Below, one piece after another: positions 1-9,215 of a DNA stretch of 64,000 nucleotides. Within the stretch, counting starts at the first letter, position 1. Each line of letters starts with the position of its first letter. The position numbers and the translations under genes were made by a program. The notes under the pieces were generated by a model, which did not search any database, was not told the origin of the DNA, and worked only from the letters and a program-made list of their open reading frames with translations. Source of the stretch: Devosia sp. RR2S18 (lineage in GTDB: Bacteria > Pseudomonadota > Alphaproteobacteria > Rhizobiales > Devosiaceae); contig NZ_CP126539.1 in assembly GCF_030177755.1 (NCBI RefSeq), forward strand, positions 3,248,001 through 3,312,000, in the 5' to 3' direction.

Positions 1-1
1 G

Positions 2-796
2 TTGAAGGCCGATCTGCGAGACGCCATCAAGGCTGGGCAACTCACACTGGCCTACCAGACCATCTTTGATCCTCGAGAGAACAGGATCTTGGGTTGCGAG
101 GCGCTCGCCCGGTGGGTTCATCCGCAGCTCGGACCAGTGTCCCCAGCGGTATTCATCCCGATTGCCGAGGAAGCTGGCCTCATCACCGACTTGACGCGCC
201 AAGTACTGTGCATGGCGACGCGTGAGTGCCAGTCTTGGCCGGACAGCTTTACCGTCGCCGTCAACATCTCGGCACGCGACTTTCGCGCTGGGGATGTCGA
301 AAGCATGGTGGTGTGCGCGCTGGAGCATTCCGGTTTGAAGCCCGACCGGCTCGAGATCGAAGTCACCGAGACTGCCCTTATTGAGGAGCGCGAAGCGGCC
401 AAGGCTGCGCTCGCCGCCCTGCGCGCCCGAGGTGTGGGCGTAGCCCTGGACGATTTCGGCACCGGATACTCCTCCCTCAGCTACCTGCGGGAGTTGCCCC
501 TCACCAAGCTCAAGATCGACCGGAGCTTCCTGGCCAATGTCGAAACCGATTCGCAGGCGCTACGGCTGCTGGCAAACGTCGTGCAGTTGGGCAAGGATCT
601 CGACCTCACCGTAACCATGGAAGGGGTGGAGACGGACGCTGAACTGCAACTGCTCATGGCCGAAACGAGTGTCGACCAGGTTCAAGGCTTTGTTTATGGA
701 CCGCCCCTGAGCGCTGAAGGAATGACCAAGCTGTTGCAGGCCCGCTGCCCCACCATGTCCAGGACACAAGGCACAGAAAACCGTCGCATCAGGTGA
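2..796 (+). CDS. EAL-domain cyclic-di-GMP phosphodiesterase, 5' truncated by the window edge
   Basis: The visible 264 residues are one complete EAL domain, which hydrolyses cyclic di-GMP to pGpG. The metal and catalytic motifs look intact: CEALARW near residue 33, VTETAL near 121, LDDFGTGYSSL near 150, KIDRSF near 171 and MEGVET near 206. The first possible start is a TTG at the first bases of the window and no ribosome binding site can be seen. The gene therefore probably continues upstream, often with a GGDEF or sensor domain in this family. It ends about 95 bases before the FeeM-like gene, on the same strand. Confidence 0.9.
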   Translation: MKADLRDAIKAGQLTLAYQTIFDPRENRILGCEALARWVHPQLGPVSPAVFIPIAEEAGLITDLTRQVLCMATRECQSWPDSFTVAVNISARDFRAGDVESMVVCALEHSGLKPDRLEIEVTETALIEEREAAKAALAALRARGVGVALDDFGTGYSSLSYLRELPLTKLKIDRSFLANVETDSQALRLLANVVQLGKDLDLTVTMEGVETDAELQLLMAETSVDQVQGFVYGPPLSAEGMTKLLQARCPTMSRTQGTENRRIR

Positions 797-839
797 ACCG
801 CCGCCGTTAACCTCGTCGCCAAGCGCAGTTTGACTAAAG

Positions 840-855
840 TTAACGAGCCGTTAAC
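840..855 (+). promoter_or_regulatory. candidate CtrA binding box
   Basis: TTAA, then seven bases (CGAGCCG), then TTAAC matches the alphaproteobacterial CtrA consensus TTAA-N7-TTAAC exactly. It lies 35 bases before the start codon of the FeeM-like gene. A further TTAAC half-site is at 807-811. Regulation by CtrA is inferred from the motif only. Confidence 0.5.
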
Positions 856-890
856 ATCCCGCCATTCTTCAATTTCTGGTGGGGCGGACC

Positions 891-1682
891 ATGTTAGTTG
901 ACTCGGATAGCGCAGCTGCAGCGGATGCAGGGCCACCCTCTCGCTTTGCTGGAGCGTTGCTGGATGTCCTCGATCGCGTGAGCTACGCCCAGGTGGAGCC
1001 GGGGGTAGTGGAAGACCCGATCTACAAGTTGCGCTATCGCGCCTATACGCGTGAAGGCTTCATGGATCACAACCCAGAAGAGATCTGCGTCGACGATCTT
1101 GACGCTGAACCCAACGGGATGAGTTTCGGCGTCTTCATCGATAATGAGCTGGTGAGCTCGATCCGATTGCATCACCTGACGGAAAAGACTCGGCGCTCCC
1201 CTAGCATGAAGGTATGCCCCGACATCCTGGAGCCAATGCTCGACCAAGGCATGAGCTTCATCGATCCCAGCCGTTTCACCGCAGACCACGAAGCTTCCCT
1301 GGCCTACCCGGCACTCCCATTCCTAACCCTGCGCATGGCCGCGATGGCTTCGGTCCACTTCAATGCGAGCCAATGCTTGGCCTTGGTTCGGCCCGAGCAC
1401 GGGGCGTTCTACAAGCGCGTATTCGGGTCCGAACCCCTGTGTAGTGCCCGTACCTATCCGGGCCTGCATTTCCCGGTATGCCTGTTTGGCGCGAGCGTGG
1501 ACATGATCCGCTCCCGCGTGGCGCAGCGCTTCCCCTTCTTTCTCTCGACGGCAGAAGAGCGGAACGCACTGTTCAGCAAGCCGCTGGTCACCGGAGCGCA
1601 GCGGCGCATTGCAGCCAGTGCTAGACGGGCGCTCGACGCTGCCCGAGTTGCCCGGGATAAACAGATTGAGGCAGCCGTCTAG
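891..1682 (+). CDS. FeeM-like N-acyl amino acid synthase (GNAT fold)
   Basis: The 263-residue protein resembles the N-acyl amino acid synthase FeeM and acyl-homoserine-lactone synthase fold, a GNAT-type enzyme that transfers acyl groups from acyl carrier protein. Features seen are the early YKLRYRAY block, then SFGVFIDNELVSSIRLH, then EPMLDQGMSFIDPSRF, a layout shared by autoinducer-synthase-like proteins. ATG 891 follows a GGGGCGG stretch; an in-frame GTG lies at 879. A CtrA-type box sits just upstream and a stem-loop follows the gene. No LuxR-type regulator is adjacent, so a quorum-sensing role is not supported. The acyl product is unknown. Confidence 0.65.
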   Translation: MLVDSDSAAAADAGPPSRFAGALLDVLDRVSYAQVEPGVVEDPIYKLRYRAYTREGFMDHNPEEICVDDLDAEPNGMSFGVFIDNELVSSIRLHHLTEKTRRSPSMKVCPDILEPMLDQGMSFIDPSRFTADHEASLAYPALPFLTLRMAAMASVHFNASQCLALVRPEHGAFYKRVFGSEPLCSARTYPGLHFPVCLFGASVDMIRSRVAQRFPFFLSTAEERNALFSKPLVTGAQRRIAASARRALDAARVARDKQIEAAV

Positions 1683-1705
1683 CTCTCCCGGCTTTTGATG
1701 ACCGT

Positions 1706-1737
1706 GAGACCTGCCGCATCTACATGCGGCAGGTCTC
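1706..1737 (+). terminator. perfect 14-bp stem-loop after the FeeM-like gene
   Basis: GAGACCTGCCGCAT (1706-1719) and its exact complement (1724-1737) enclose a 4-base loop. The stem starts 23 bases after the stop codon and is followed by TGTCTGTTTG, a weak T-rich tail. It probably ends transcription of the FeeM-like gene. Confidence 0.6.
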
Positions 1738-1817
1738 TGTCTGTTTGGGCGTCTCCCGCGCCGGAGGTGCGGCTGACCTCCCCGACCGCAGTTCTGCGCT
1801 GCCGCTGATTCACCTAG

Positions 1818-1834
1818 CTTGTTCAAGGAACAAG
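1818..1834. repeat. small perfect inverted repeat CTTGTTC-AAG-GAACAAG
   Basis: Seven-base arms with a 3-base spacer lie about 50 bases before the small gene that starts at 1883. It could be an operator or part of a promoter region. No family assignment can be made. Confidence 0.3.
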
Positions 1835-1882
1835 CGGGCGGCTTAGCCGTTTACCGGTGTACGCTGCAATTGGGAGTGCCGC

Positions 1883-2164
1883 GTGGAGCCGCTCGTTGAA
1901 GAACTAACGACCGAATTATCGGCGCGCTATGTGCAATATGTGGAGACTCTCCTGATCGATCTGAACACGGAGGAGAACGCCGCCGAGTTCAAGGTCGGCT
2001 TCTCGCTACGCTCCGACCACGAACTACGTCAGGTCACCATAAAGGCCACCTCGGACCTCGACGACGAGGAACTTGGGCAGGAAGCCATGGTGCGGGCGGT
2101 GTTCGAGGAAATCGAGACATTCATCGATCAAGCGGTCGCAACCGAAAAGCACAAGACCAACTAA
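1883..2164 (+). CDS. small acidic hypothetical protein
   Basis: A 93-residue protein rich in Glu and Asp with no cysteines, signal peptide or membrane segment. The end (AMVRAVFEEIETFIDQAV) looks helical. I do not recognise the family. It starts with GTG and stands between a terminator and another small acidic gene on the same strand. High-GC coding character and a clean intergenic setting support a real gene, but the function is unknown. Confidence 0.55.
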   Translation: MEPLVEELTTELSARYVQYVETLLIDLNTEENAAEFKVGFSLRSDHELRQVTIKATSDLDDEELGQEAMVRAVFEEIETFIDQAVATEKHKTN

Positions 2165-2262
2165 GCACAACTACCATCAGGGTTCGGAAAGCACGCAAAA
2201 CGCGGACATTGTCAGCTTTGCGTCAGCCGCTCCGGCATAATGTTCCGCAGAAGGAGAAATCA

Positions 2263-2556
2263 ATGGACAAGGAACGATTCAGGGAGTGTCTGCAGACGCT
2301 ACACTGGCCAAGTGCAACGCTCGCAGAAGTGCTGAACACGCCTCTCTCCACCTGCATGGACTGGCTGCTGGGCCGCGCGGAGGTTCCGCCACAGGTCGCG
2401 CTCTGGCTCGAAACGCTGACCCGCGCCCACATGGAAGCCCCGCTCCCGTCGGTCGAAGCTGCCCCTGCTGAAGACGACACGAGCGAAAGCGAGCAGGTCT
2501 CCATCGACGAGGAAAATGACTCCAGCGAAGAAGTAGTGCCAGCCGACGCCCACTAG
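2263..2556 (+). CDS. small hypothetical protein with an HTH-like N-terminus
   Basis: ATG 2263 is chosen because AAGGAG lies at 2251-2256; an upstream in-frame start at 2209 has no such site. The 97-residue product begins MDKERFRECLQTLHW, followed by a segment (ATLAEVLNTPLSTCMDWLLGRAEVPP) that resembles a Cro/XRE-like or AsnC-like small helix-turn-helix used to decide when to act. The last 35 residues are very acidic. A DNA-binding role is inferred from this weak resemblance; the family is not recognised. Confidence 0.55.
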   Translation: MDKERFRECLQTLHWPSATLAEVLNTPLSTCMDWLLGRAEVPPQVALWLETLTRAHMEAPLPSVEAAPAEDDTSESEQVSIDEENDSSEEVVPADAH

Positions 2557-2729
2557 GCGGCAGGCGAACCATCGTCTGAAACCGCATCCCCAGCCCACTC
2601 TAGACGGCAGCAGCCCACCCCTACCAAGTTACGTGATTGTAATGTCTGACGCGCGCGACCGCTGATATGGTGGCGGCATTGCGCCGGCCTGCATTCGTGC
2701 ACCCGGCACCCGGGCATTATTGAACGTCT

Positions 2730-3920
2730 TTGGTGGATAGATTGCTGCGTCAGCTGACTGCGTGTCTTGTCGTTCTTGTGGCAGCCGGCTTGGCCTGGGT
2801 CTGGTTTGTGCCAGGCTCCACCAGCACACTTGCCAATATGGGGATCACCCTGCCCTTCGCGGTCGCCTCGGCCGATGGCGGAGCCGCACAAGGCACCGCC
2901 TCGAGCCGCGGCGGACGTCCAGGCGGGCGCGGCCCCGGCATGCGGCAAGCCAATGTGGTGACCTCCGCGGTTACCCTCGCAACCATCAATGACCGGCTCA
3001 GCGCCATCGGCGAAGCCAGCGCCGAGCGGTCGGCGACTGTGGTCTCACCGGCTGGCGGTACGCTGGCGGAAGTGATGGTGCGGCCCGGCCAGATTGTCTT
3101 TCCCGGGGATACCATCGCCCGGTTGGACGCCGATGCCGAGCAGATCGCCTTTGACCGGGCGCAGCTCGCCGCAGCGGACGCCGATGCAGCGCTGGAACGA
3201 ACCCGCGGACTGGCTCAGTCCAATGTGGTGGCCAACACGGCACTGACCGCCGCGCAACTGGCCGCCGATACTGCGCAGCTGGAGCTGCGGAGCGCGGAAA
3301 TGGCACTGGCCCGTCGGACAATTTTGAGCCCAATCGAGGGGCGTGTCGGCCTTATCCAGGTGACGCCAGGCAATTACGTGCCAGCCCAGACCACCGTCAC
3401 CACGGTCGATGACACCACCTCCATTCTCGTCGATTTCTGGGTTCCCGAGCGCTATGTCGGAGCGGTCACCCAGGGCATGCCGATCGCTGTTTCACCCACA
3501 GCTTTGCCGGGTCAGGTATTTCGCGGCGAGGTGAGCGCCATCGACAACCGGGTAGATCCCAGCAGCCGCACCCTGCGCGTGCAGGGCGAAATCCCAAACG
3601 ACGCGGGGGAGTTGCGCGCTGGCATGTCGCTCGCTGTTAGTTTGGATTTTCCTGGCGACCAGTACCCGGCGGTGAACCCGCTGGCGATCCTCTGGTCGGC
3701 TGAGGGCTCCTATGTTTGGAAGTACAACGCCGGCAAGGCGGAGCGTGTGATGGCCGAGATCGTACAACGCAATAGCGATGGGGTTCTTGTACGGGCCGAT
3801 CTCGAAACGGGCGATGCCGTCATCACCGAGGGGCTGCTGCAACTAAGCGAGGGGGCAGAGGTCAACCTCTTGGATGGTCCGGACGGGAGCGGCGAGCCAG
3901 CCGCGCAAGTGGCAAGCTAG
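2730..3920 (+). CDS. RND efflux periplasmic adaptor (membrane fusion protein)
   Basis: This 396-residue adaptor links an inner-membrane RND pump to an outer-membrane channel. It has an N-terminal hydrophobic anchor (CLVVLVAAGLAWVWFV), a Gly/Arg-rich linker, a biotinyl-lipoyl-like half (SPAGGTLAEVMVRPGQIVFPGD), an alpha-hairpin and the second half (ILSPIEGRVGLIQVTPGNYV), then beta-barrel and membrane-proximal domains. The start is either TTG 2730 or GTG 2733, both with poor ribosome sites. The pump gene begins 11 bases downstream, so the two form an operon. No outer-membrane TolC-like gene is adjacent. Confidence 0.88.
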   Translation: MVDRLLRQLTACLVVLVAAGLAWVWFVPGSTSTLANMGITLPFAVASADGGAAQGTASSRGGRPGGRGPGMRQANVVTSAVTLATINDRLSAIGEASAERSATVVSPAGGTLAEVMVRPGQIVFPGDTIARLDADAEQIAFDRAQLAAADADAALERTRGLAQSNVVANTALTAAQLAADTAQLELRSAEMALARRTILSPIEGRVGLIQVTPGNYVPAQTTVTTVDDTTSILVDFWVPERYVGAVTQGMPIAVSPTALPGQVFRGEVSAIDNRVDPSSRTLRVQGEIPNDAGELRAGMSLAVSLDFPGDQYPAVNPLAILWSAEGSYVWKYNAGKAERVMAEIVQRNSDGVLVRADLETGDAVITEGLLQLSEGAEVNLLDGPDGSGEPAAQVAS

Positions 3921-3931
3921 GGGGCAACGGC

Positions 3932-6900
3932 ATGTCGATTGCGCGAAAGAACGAGCGTGGCGGCGACATAGCGGGCCTCTTCGTCCGCCGCCCCATTTTT
4001 GCTCTGGTGGTCAACGCCCTCATCGTGGTGGCAGGGCTGGCGGCGCTACTCGGCGCCGAAGTGCGGGAGCTACCGCGCGTGGAGCAGCCGGTGCTCTCCA
4101 TTTCCACCAGCTTTCCAGGCGCGGCCGCGCAGACTGTCGATCGCGAGGTGACAGCCCTGATCGAGGGCGCCGTTGCGCGCGTTCAGGGCGTAACCGGCAT
4201 CTCCTCGAGTTCCTCCACCGGCAGCAGCCGCGTCACGCTGGAGTTTTCCGACAGCACCAATCTCGACGTCGCCACCTCCGATGTCCGCGACGCCTTGAGC
4301 CGGAGCGTGCGAGGCCTCCCCCAGGGCGCCGAAGAGCCCACCATCTTCAAGGCCGATAGCGATGCACAAGCGGTCATTCAGCTGGCGGTTACGGCCAGCG
4401 ACCTAACGCTGGGTGAACTCAGCGAATTGGTCGAGGACGTCATCACCGAGAGGCTGGCGGCGGTCAACGGGGTGGCTGAGGTGCAAGTTTACGGCACCAG
4501 CAGCACCTCGTTCGAAGTGGACGTCGATCCCGCCAAGCTCGCCAGTCTCGGTTTGACCGTCGCCGATGTCCGCACTGCGCTCTCGACCATAGCCCTTGAT
4601 GCGCCGGCCGGGTCCATCAACGGCCCCAACCAGAATATTTCGGTACGGGCGATCTCTGAAGTCACACAGCCCGAGGATTTCGAACGCCTGGTCCTGCGCG
4701 ACAATGTCGTTTTGAGCGACGTGGCCACCGTCGTCTTCGACGCCGCCTCCGGCACCTCCGCCCTGCGCTCGGACGGGCAGCCCGGCATCGGCCTGGGCAT
4801 CGTGCGGCAGGCCCAATCCAACACCATCGAGATTTCCAACGGCATCCACGACGCCGTTGCGGCCCTGAACGAAAGCCTCCCGCCCTCGGTCACAATCAAG
4901 GTGTCGAGCGACGACGCGGTGTTCATCGAAGGGGCGCTGCACGAGGTGCAGATCGCGCTTCTCGCCTCATTGATCATCGTAGTGCTGGTGGTGTTCCTGT
5001 TCCTGCTCGACTGGCGCGCCACCCTGGTGCCAGCCATTGCCATGCCCGTCGCCCTGCTGGGCGCTGTTGCCGGCATCTATCTTGCGGGCTTCTCACTCAA
5101 CATCATCACCCTGCTGGCGCTTGTGTTGGCCACGGGGTTGGTGGTGGATGATGCCATCGTGGTGCTCGAGAACATCGTGCGCCGCAAGCATATGGGCGCC
5201 GGGCCCCGCGCTGCGGCCATGCTAGGCACCCAGGAAGTGTTCTTTGCCGTCATCGCCACGACGCTGACGCTCGCGGCGGTCTTTGTGCCGCTATCTTTTC
5301 TAGAGGGGCAAACCGGCCGGCTGTTTCGGGAGTTCGGGTTCACGCTTGCCATTGCGGTGCTGCTCTCATCGGTGGTCGCCCTTTCGATGGGGCCAATGAT
5401 TGCCTCCCGATTGCTGCGGGAGGGGGGCGGAGACAGCCGCGGCGGCCCCATTGGAGCGGTCGGCCGTGCCTTTGCCGGCTTTTACCGCTGGACCTTGCGG
5501 CTGGCGCTCAATAGCCCCCTCGTCGTGATCCTGATCTCCGTGCTCTTTGCCGCCTCGGCCTACTACGTCTACGGCAACCTACGGCAGGAGATTACGCCGG
5601 CAGAAGACCGCTCGCAGCTGATGCTGCGCGTTTCGGCACCCAACACGGCTAGCCTCGACTATGTGCGCACGCAGATGACGCGGGTGGAGGGGCTGCTGCA
5701 GCCCTTCGTCGAGAGCGGTGAGGTGGAGTCCATTTTTGTGATCTCGGGCTGGGGGGCAGGCGGCATGCTGACCCTGAGCCTGGCCCCGTGGGGCGAGCGT
5801 GAACGCACGCAGCAGGAAATTGCAGCCGACATCAACCAGCTGCTGACACAGGTTCCCGCCGTTCGCGCCTTTGTCGCCCAGGGCAATAGTCTGGGCATTC
5901 GCGGCGGCGGCTCGGGCCTGCAGTTCGCCGTAGTCGGTTCCAACTATGATGTCCTGGCCGAAACCGCCCAAACGATTGCCGATCGCCTGGAAGAGGATGG
6001 CCGCTTCGGGCGCACCTCGGTCAGCTATGACACGACCCAACCGCAGCTAACCCTGACCGTCGACCGTGGCCGCGCTGACGCGCTGGGGATCGACATCAAC
6101 GGCCTTGCCACGACCATGCAGGCGATGATCGACGGCGCTGATGTCGGTAATGTCTTCATCAATGACACCAGCTACACCGTCCGCATGGTCTCGACGGCGA
6201 ACCCGGTCAAAGATCCGCGTGATCTCGAAGCGCTGTTTGTGCGGACCGGCGATGGGCGCTACGTCCCCATGTCCACCATCGCAACCATCACCGAATCCGC
6301 CGTACCGCCCTCCCTCCGGCGCGAAGAGCAGCGGCGGGCTGTCCCGGTTTCGGCGAGCCTGGAGAGCGGCCTTGCACTGGGGGATGCCTATACCGAGTTG
6401 CTGGAAATCGCGCGCCCGATCCTGCCCGAGGGCACGTCCATCATCCCCATGGCCGAAGCCAAGACCCTGGGCGACGCCACCAATGGTCTCTTCATCACCT
6501 TCGGCTTTGCCCTGGTGATTATCCTGCTGGTGCTTGCCGCTCAATTCGAGAGCATCTGGAGCGCCATCATCGTCATGACCACGGTCCCGTTCGGCGTGGC
6601 TGCGGCGCTCTATGCGTTGTTGCTGACGGGCGCCAGTCTCAACATCTACAGCCAGATCGGGTTGGTGCTGGTAGTCGGCATCATGGCCAAGAACGGCATT
6701 CTGATCGTTGAATTCGCCAACCAGTTGCGGGATCGCGGGCTCTCGGTGCGTGAGGCGGTTGAGCAAGCCTCCAATATCCGCCTCCGCCCCGTGATGATGA
6801 CCATGATCGCCACCATCCTGGGCGGCTTGCCGCTGGTGCTTGCGCAAGGGGCTGGGGCCGAGGCGCGATCGGCACTGGGCTCTGTCATGGTGGGTGGACT

Positions 6901-7045
6901 GAGCTTTGCCGCTACCTCCACCCTCTATCTCACGCCGGTTGCCTACCTCCTCCTCGCCCGTTTCAGCAAGCCTAAGGCCGAAGAGGAAGCGCGGCTCGAA
7001 CGGGAGTTGGAGGCGGCTGACGGAGCCGCAGCGCCGGCGGAGTAG
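3932..7045 (+). CDS. RND multidrug efflux permease (AcrB/MexB-like, HAE1 type)
   Basis: A 1037-residue proton-driven inner-membrane exporter with the expected twofold layout: a first membrane helix near residues 13-40, a large periplasmic loop, six helices, a second large loop and six helices. The proton-relay pair is present in GLVVDDAIVVLENIVRR near residue 400. The second half keeps GIMAKNGILIVEFANQLRDRG, as in HAE1 pumps. Length matches AcrB (about 1050). ATG 3932 follows AGGGGGC and lies 11 bases after the adaptor gene. Substrates cannot be read from the sequence. Confidence 0.92.
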   Translation: MSIARKNERGGDIAGLFVRRPIFALVVNALIVVAGLAALLGAEVRELPRVEQPVLSISTSFPGAAAQTVDREVTALIEGAVARVQGVTGISSSSSTGSSRVTLEFSDSTNLDVATSDVRDALSRSVRGLPQGAEEPTIFKADSDAQAVIQLAVTASDLTLGELSELVEDVITERLAAVNGVAEVQVYGTSSTSFEVDVDPAKLASLGLTVADVRTALSTIALDAPAGSINGPNQNISVRAISEVTQPEDFERLVLRDNVVLSDVATVVFDAASGTSALRSDGQPGIGLGIVRQAQSNTIEISNGIHDAVAALNESLPPSVTIKVSSDDAVFIEGALHEVQIALLASLIIVVLVVFLFLLDWRATLVPAIAMPVALLGAVAGIYLAGFSLNIITLLALVLATGLVVDDAIVVLENIVRRKHMGAGPRAAAMLGTQEVFFAVIATTLTLAAVFVPLSFLEGQTGRLFREFGFTLAIAVLLSSVVALSMGPMIASRLLREGGGDSRGGPIGAVGRAFAGFYRWTLRLALNSPLVVILISVLFAASAYYVYGNLRQEITPAEDRSQLMLRVSAPNTASLDYVRTQMTRVEGLLQPFVESGEVESIFVISGWGAGGMLTLSLAPWGERERTQQEIAADINQLLTQVPAVRAFVAQGNSLGIRGGGSGLQFAVVGSNYDVLAETAQTIADRLEEDGRFGRTSVSYDTTQPQLTLTVDRGRADALGIDINGLATTMQAMIDGADVGNVFINDTSYTVRMVSTANPVKDPRDLEALFVRTGDGRYVPMSTIATITESAVPPSLRREEQRRAVPVSASLESGLALGDAYTELLEIARPILPEGTSIIPMAEAKTLGDATNGLFITFGFALVIILLVLAAQFESIWSAIIVMTTVPFGVAAALYALLLTGASLNIYSQIGLVLVVGIMAKNGILIVEFANQLRDRGLSVREAVEQASNIRLRPVMMTMIATILGGLPLVLAQGAGAEARSALGSVMVGGLSFAATSTLYLTPVAYLLLARFSKPKAEEEARLERELEAADGAAAPAE

Positions 7046-7160
7046 CTATGGCAATGGTCATCAAGTCAGCAGCCCGTCTGAGATAGCTGACCCGACATCC
7101 ACCGTGTCATCTGCCTACCGATGGAAGAGTTCGGGCCACCATCTGGCAGCCCCGAAATTG

Positions 7161-9215
7161 TTAGAACTGTGTCCAGTCGTCGATCTTGGCCGCAGCATTG
7201 CCGTGCGAGGAGAAGGACGTTGCCGCCGTCCTCACCTTTCTCTGCAGTGCCTGGACCGGATTGCCGCGATCACCTCTGGTCGCAGCTGAGGACGATCCCA
7301 AGCGCTGTTGTCCTGCCGCGCCGATCCTGAAGATGTCCACGATGCGGTCGAGTTCGACTGCCTGCGCCTCCGTCTTCTCGATAGCCGCGTTGGTTTGCTC
7401 AACCAGTGCGGCGTTGTGCTGGGTCATCTCGTCCATTTGCCGAACAGCCAAGCTGACTTCATCGATCGAGTTCGATTGCTCCTGGCTGTCAGTTGCAATC
7501 TGGCTCATCAGGCCGGTCATGGTGCGGACTGACGAGACGATGCCTTCAAGGCCTTTGGCCGCCTCGGCCACGAGCTTGGTTCCGGATCGCACTTCGGTGC
7601 CCGACTGCTCGATCAGCGCCTTGACATCAGTGGATGCCTGAGCTGCGCTCTGAGCCAGACGACGAACTTCGATCGCGACGACAGCGAATCCCTTCCCAGC
7701 CTCTCCCGCTCGCGCGGCTTCCACTGAAGCATTCAGAGCGAGGAGATTGGTCTGGAACGCGATGTCATCGATCATGCCGATGATATTGGAGATCTTTGCG
7801 GAAGAACTCGCAATGCGCTCCATCGCCTGGGTGGCATGCTGCATCACTGCGCCACCATCCTCAGCAGCTCTTGCCACCTGACCCGCAGTACTGCTCGCTT
7901 CCTGCGCCCGCGTCGCATTTTGTGACACGGTGACTGCAAGTTGCTGGGCTGCGGCGGACGTCTCCTCCACCGTTGCCGCCTGTTTGGTCGTGCGTTCGCT
8001 GAGATCGTCGGCACCTGACAGGATCTCGCCAGTCGCAACCTTGAGAGACCCCGACGTGTCCCGCAACTGCCCAACAATTTCGGTCAGCTTCTCGGCCACG
8101 GCATTGGTGTCCTGCTTGAGCTGAAGGAAAGCACCTTTGTAGTCGCCAGTGACTCTTAGCGTTAGATCAGCTTGCGCCATTGCTCCAAGGACGTGTCCGG
8201 TCTCGGTCAGACCCTTGTTCACCGTTTGAACGAGGCTATTCACCGAGCGAGCCAGTTCGTTGAGCTCGGCATCGGGAAATTGCGCCGAGACTTCCTTGCT
8301 GAAGTCGCCGGCAGTAGCCGCGTCCACAACATCTCCGAATGCCAGTTGCAATTCCTGCATCATAGCTGCCCGCTCAGCGGCGCGCCGTGCCATGGCAGCT
8401 TTTTCCTCCTCGGTAAGGTCCCTGACCCTGATGCCGTTCTGGCGGAAGACCTCGACAGCACGGGCCATCGCTCCAATCTCATCTTTGCGATCGGCAGAGG
8501 GCACTTGCTGCTCGAGATCTCCCTGCGCAATGAGCGTCATGGTGTCAGTCATGCGGGAGATTGGCTGTGACACGCTCCGGTGGAGGAACCAGACGATGAG
8601 CAAGCCGGCCAGAACCGCCGCACTAACAGCAATGCCGACTTGCATCATTGCGGATTGGTGCTCGGCGGCGCTGTTCTCCATCCTCTGGCTCGCCCGCTCT
8701 ACGGAATAATCCATCAGGCCGTTGGCCGCTTCGCGCGCTTCCCGGAATATGTCTGCACCGGCGTCACGCGCCGACGCTTCGGCCGCTGCGTAGTCGCCTG
8801 CGGCGATCGGAGCATAAACGTCGCGATCGATCAGACCAATATATGCAAGGGCGTCTCGCTCTAGTATGGCAAGCAGTTCGGCCTCTGTTTGCGACAGACG
8901 AGTGGCCCCGATCTCTGCCAGACGCGCCAACAGGCGGTCGTATTGTTGGCTGATCTCCTCGCGTAGGCGGGTGTGGCTCTCTGGGCGCTCCGCCAGTACA
9001 TACTCCAACGAGTCGCCGCGAATGCGGTAAAGCGATGACTTGGCATCATCGATCGCCTCCAGAAGCACCAGCTCCTGCTCGTACATGTCCACGAGCCTGC
9101 GGTTGCTTTCATTAAGTGCGCCGATGCCAACGACGCCGACAATCAGCAGAGCACACAGCAAGGCGCCCACGCCAAGGAGCACCTTGGCCGAAATCTTGAG
9201 GTTGAAGATAAACAT
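7161..9215 (-). CDS. methyl-accepting chemotaxis protein with two HAMP segments
   Basis: A 684-residue transmembrane chemoreceptor that controls the CheA kinase. It has a membrane helix near residues 9-31, a periplasmic four-helix-bundle-like region to about 185, a second membrane helix near 190-210, a HAMP domain to about 265 and a second HAMP-like unit near 290-390. The signalling hairpin carries EAARAGEAGKGFAVVAIEVR at its tip. The C-terminus is DWTQF, a W-x-x-F pentapeptide like the CheR/CheB tether NWETF of high-abundance receptors. The gene stands alone. The ligand is unknown. Confidence 0.92.
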   Translation of the reverse strand: MFIFNLKISAKVLLGVGALLCALLIVGVVGIGALNESNRRLVDMYEQELVLLEAIDDAKSSLYRIRGDSLEYVLAERPESHTRLREEISQQYDRLLARLAEIGATRLSQTEAELLAILERDALAYIGLIDRDVYAPIAAGDYAAAEASARDAGADIFREAREAANGLMDYSVERASQRMENSAAEHQSAMMQVGIAVSAAVLAGLLIVWFLHRSVSQPISRMTDTMTLIAQGDLEQQVPSADRKDEIGAMARAVEVFRQNGIRVRDLTEEEKAAMARRAAERAAMMQELQLAFGDVVDAATAGDFSKEVSAQFPDAELNELARSVNSLVQTVNKGLTETGHVLGAMAQADLTLRVTGDYKGAFLQLKQDTNAVAEKLTEIVGQLRDTSGSLKVATGEILSGADDLSERTTKQAATVEETSAAAQQLAVTVSQNATRAQEASSTAGQVARAAEDGGAVMQHATQAMERIASSSAKISNIIGMIDDIAFQTNLLALNASVEAARAGEAGKGFAVVAIEVRRLAQSAAQASTDVKALIEQSGTEVRSGTKLVAEAAKGLEGIVSSVRTMTGLMSQIATDSQEQSNSIDEVSLAVRQMDEMTQHNAALVEQTNAAIEKTEAQAVELDRIVDIFRIGAAGQQRLGSSSAATRGDRGNPVQALQRKVRTAATSFSSHGNAAAKIDDWTQF

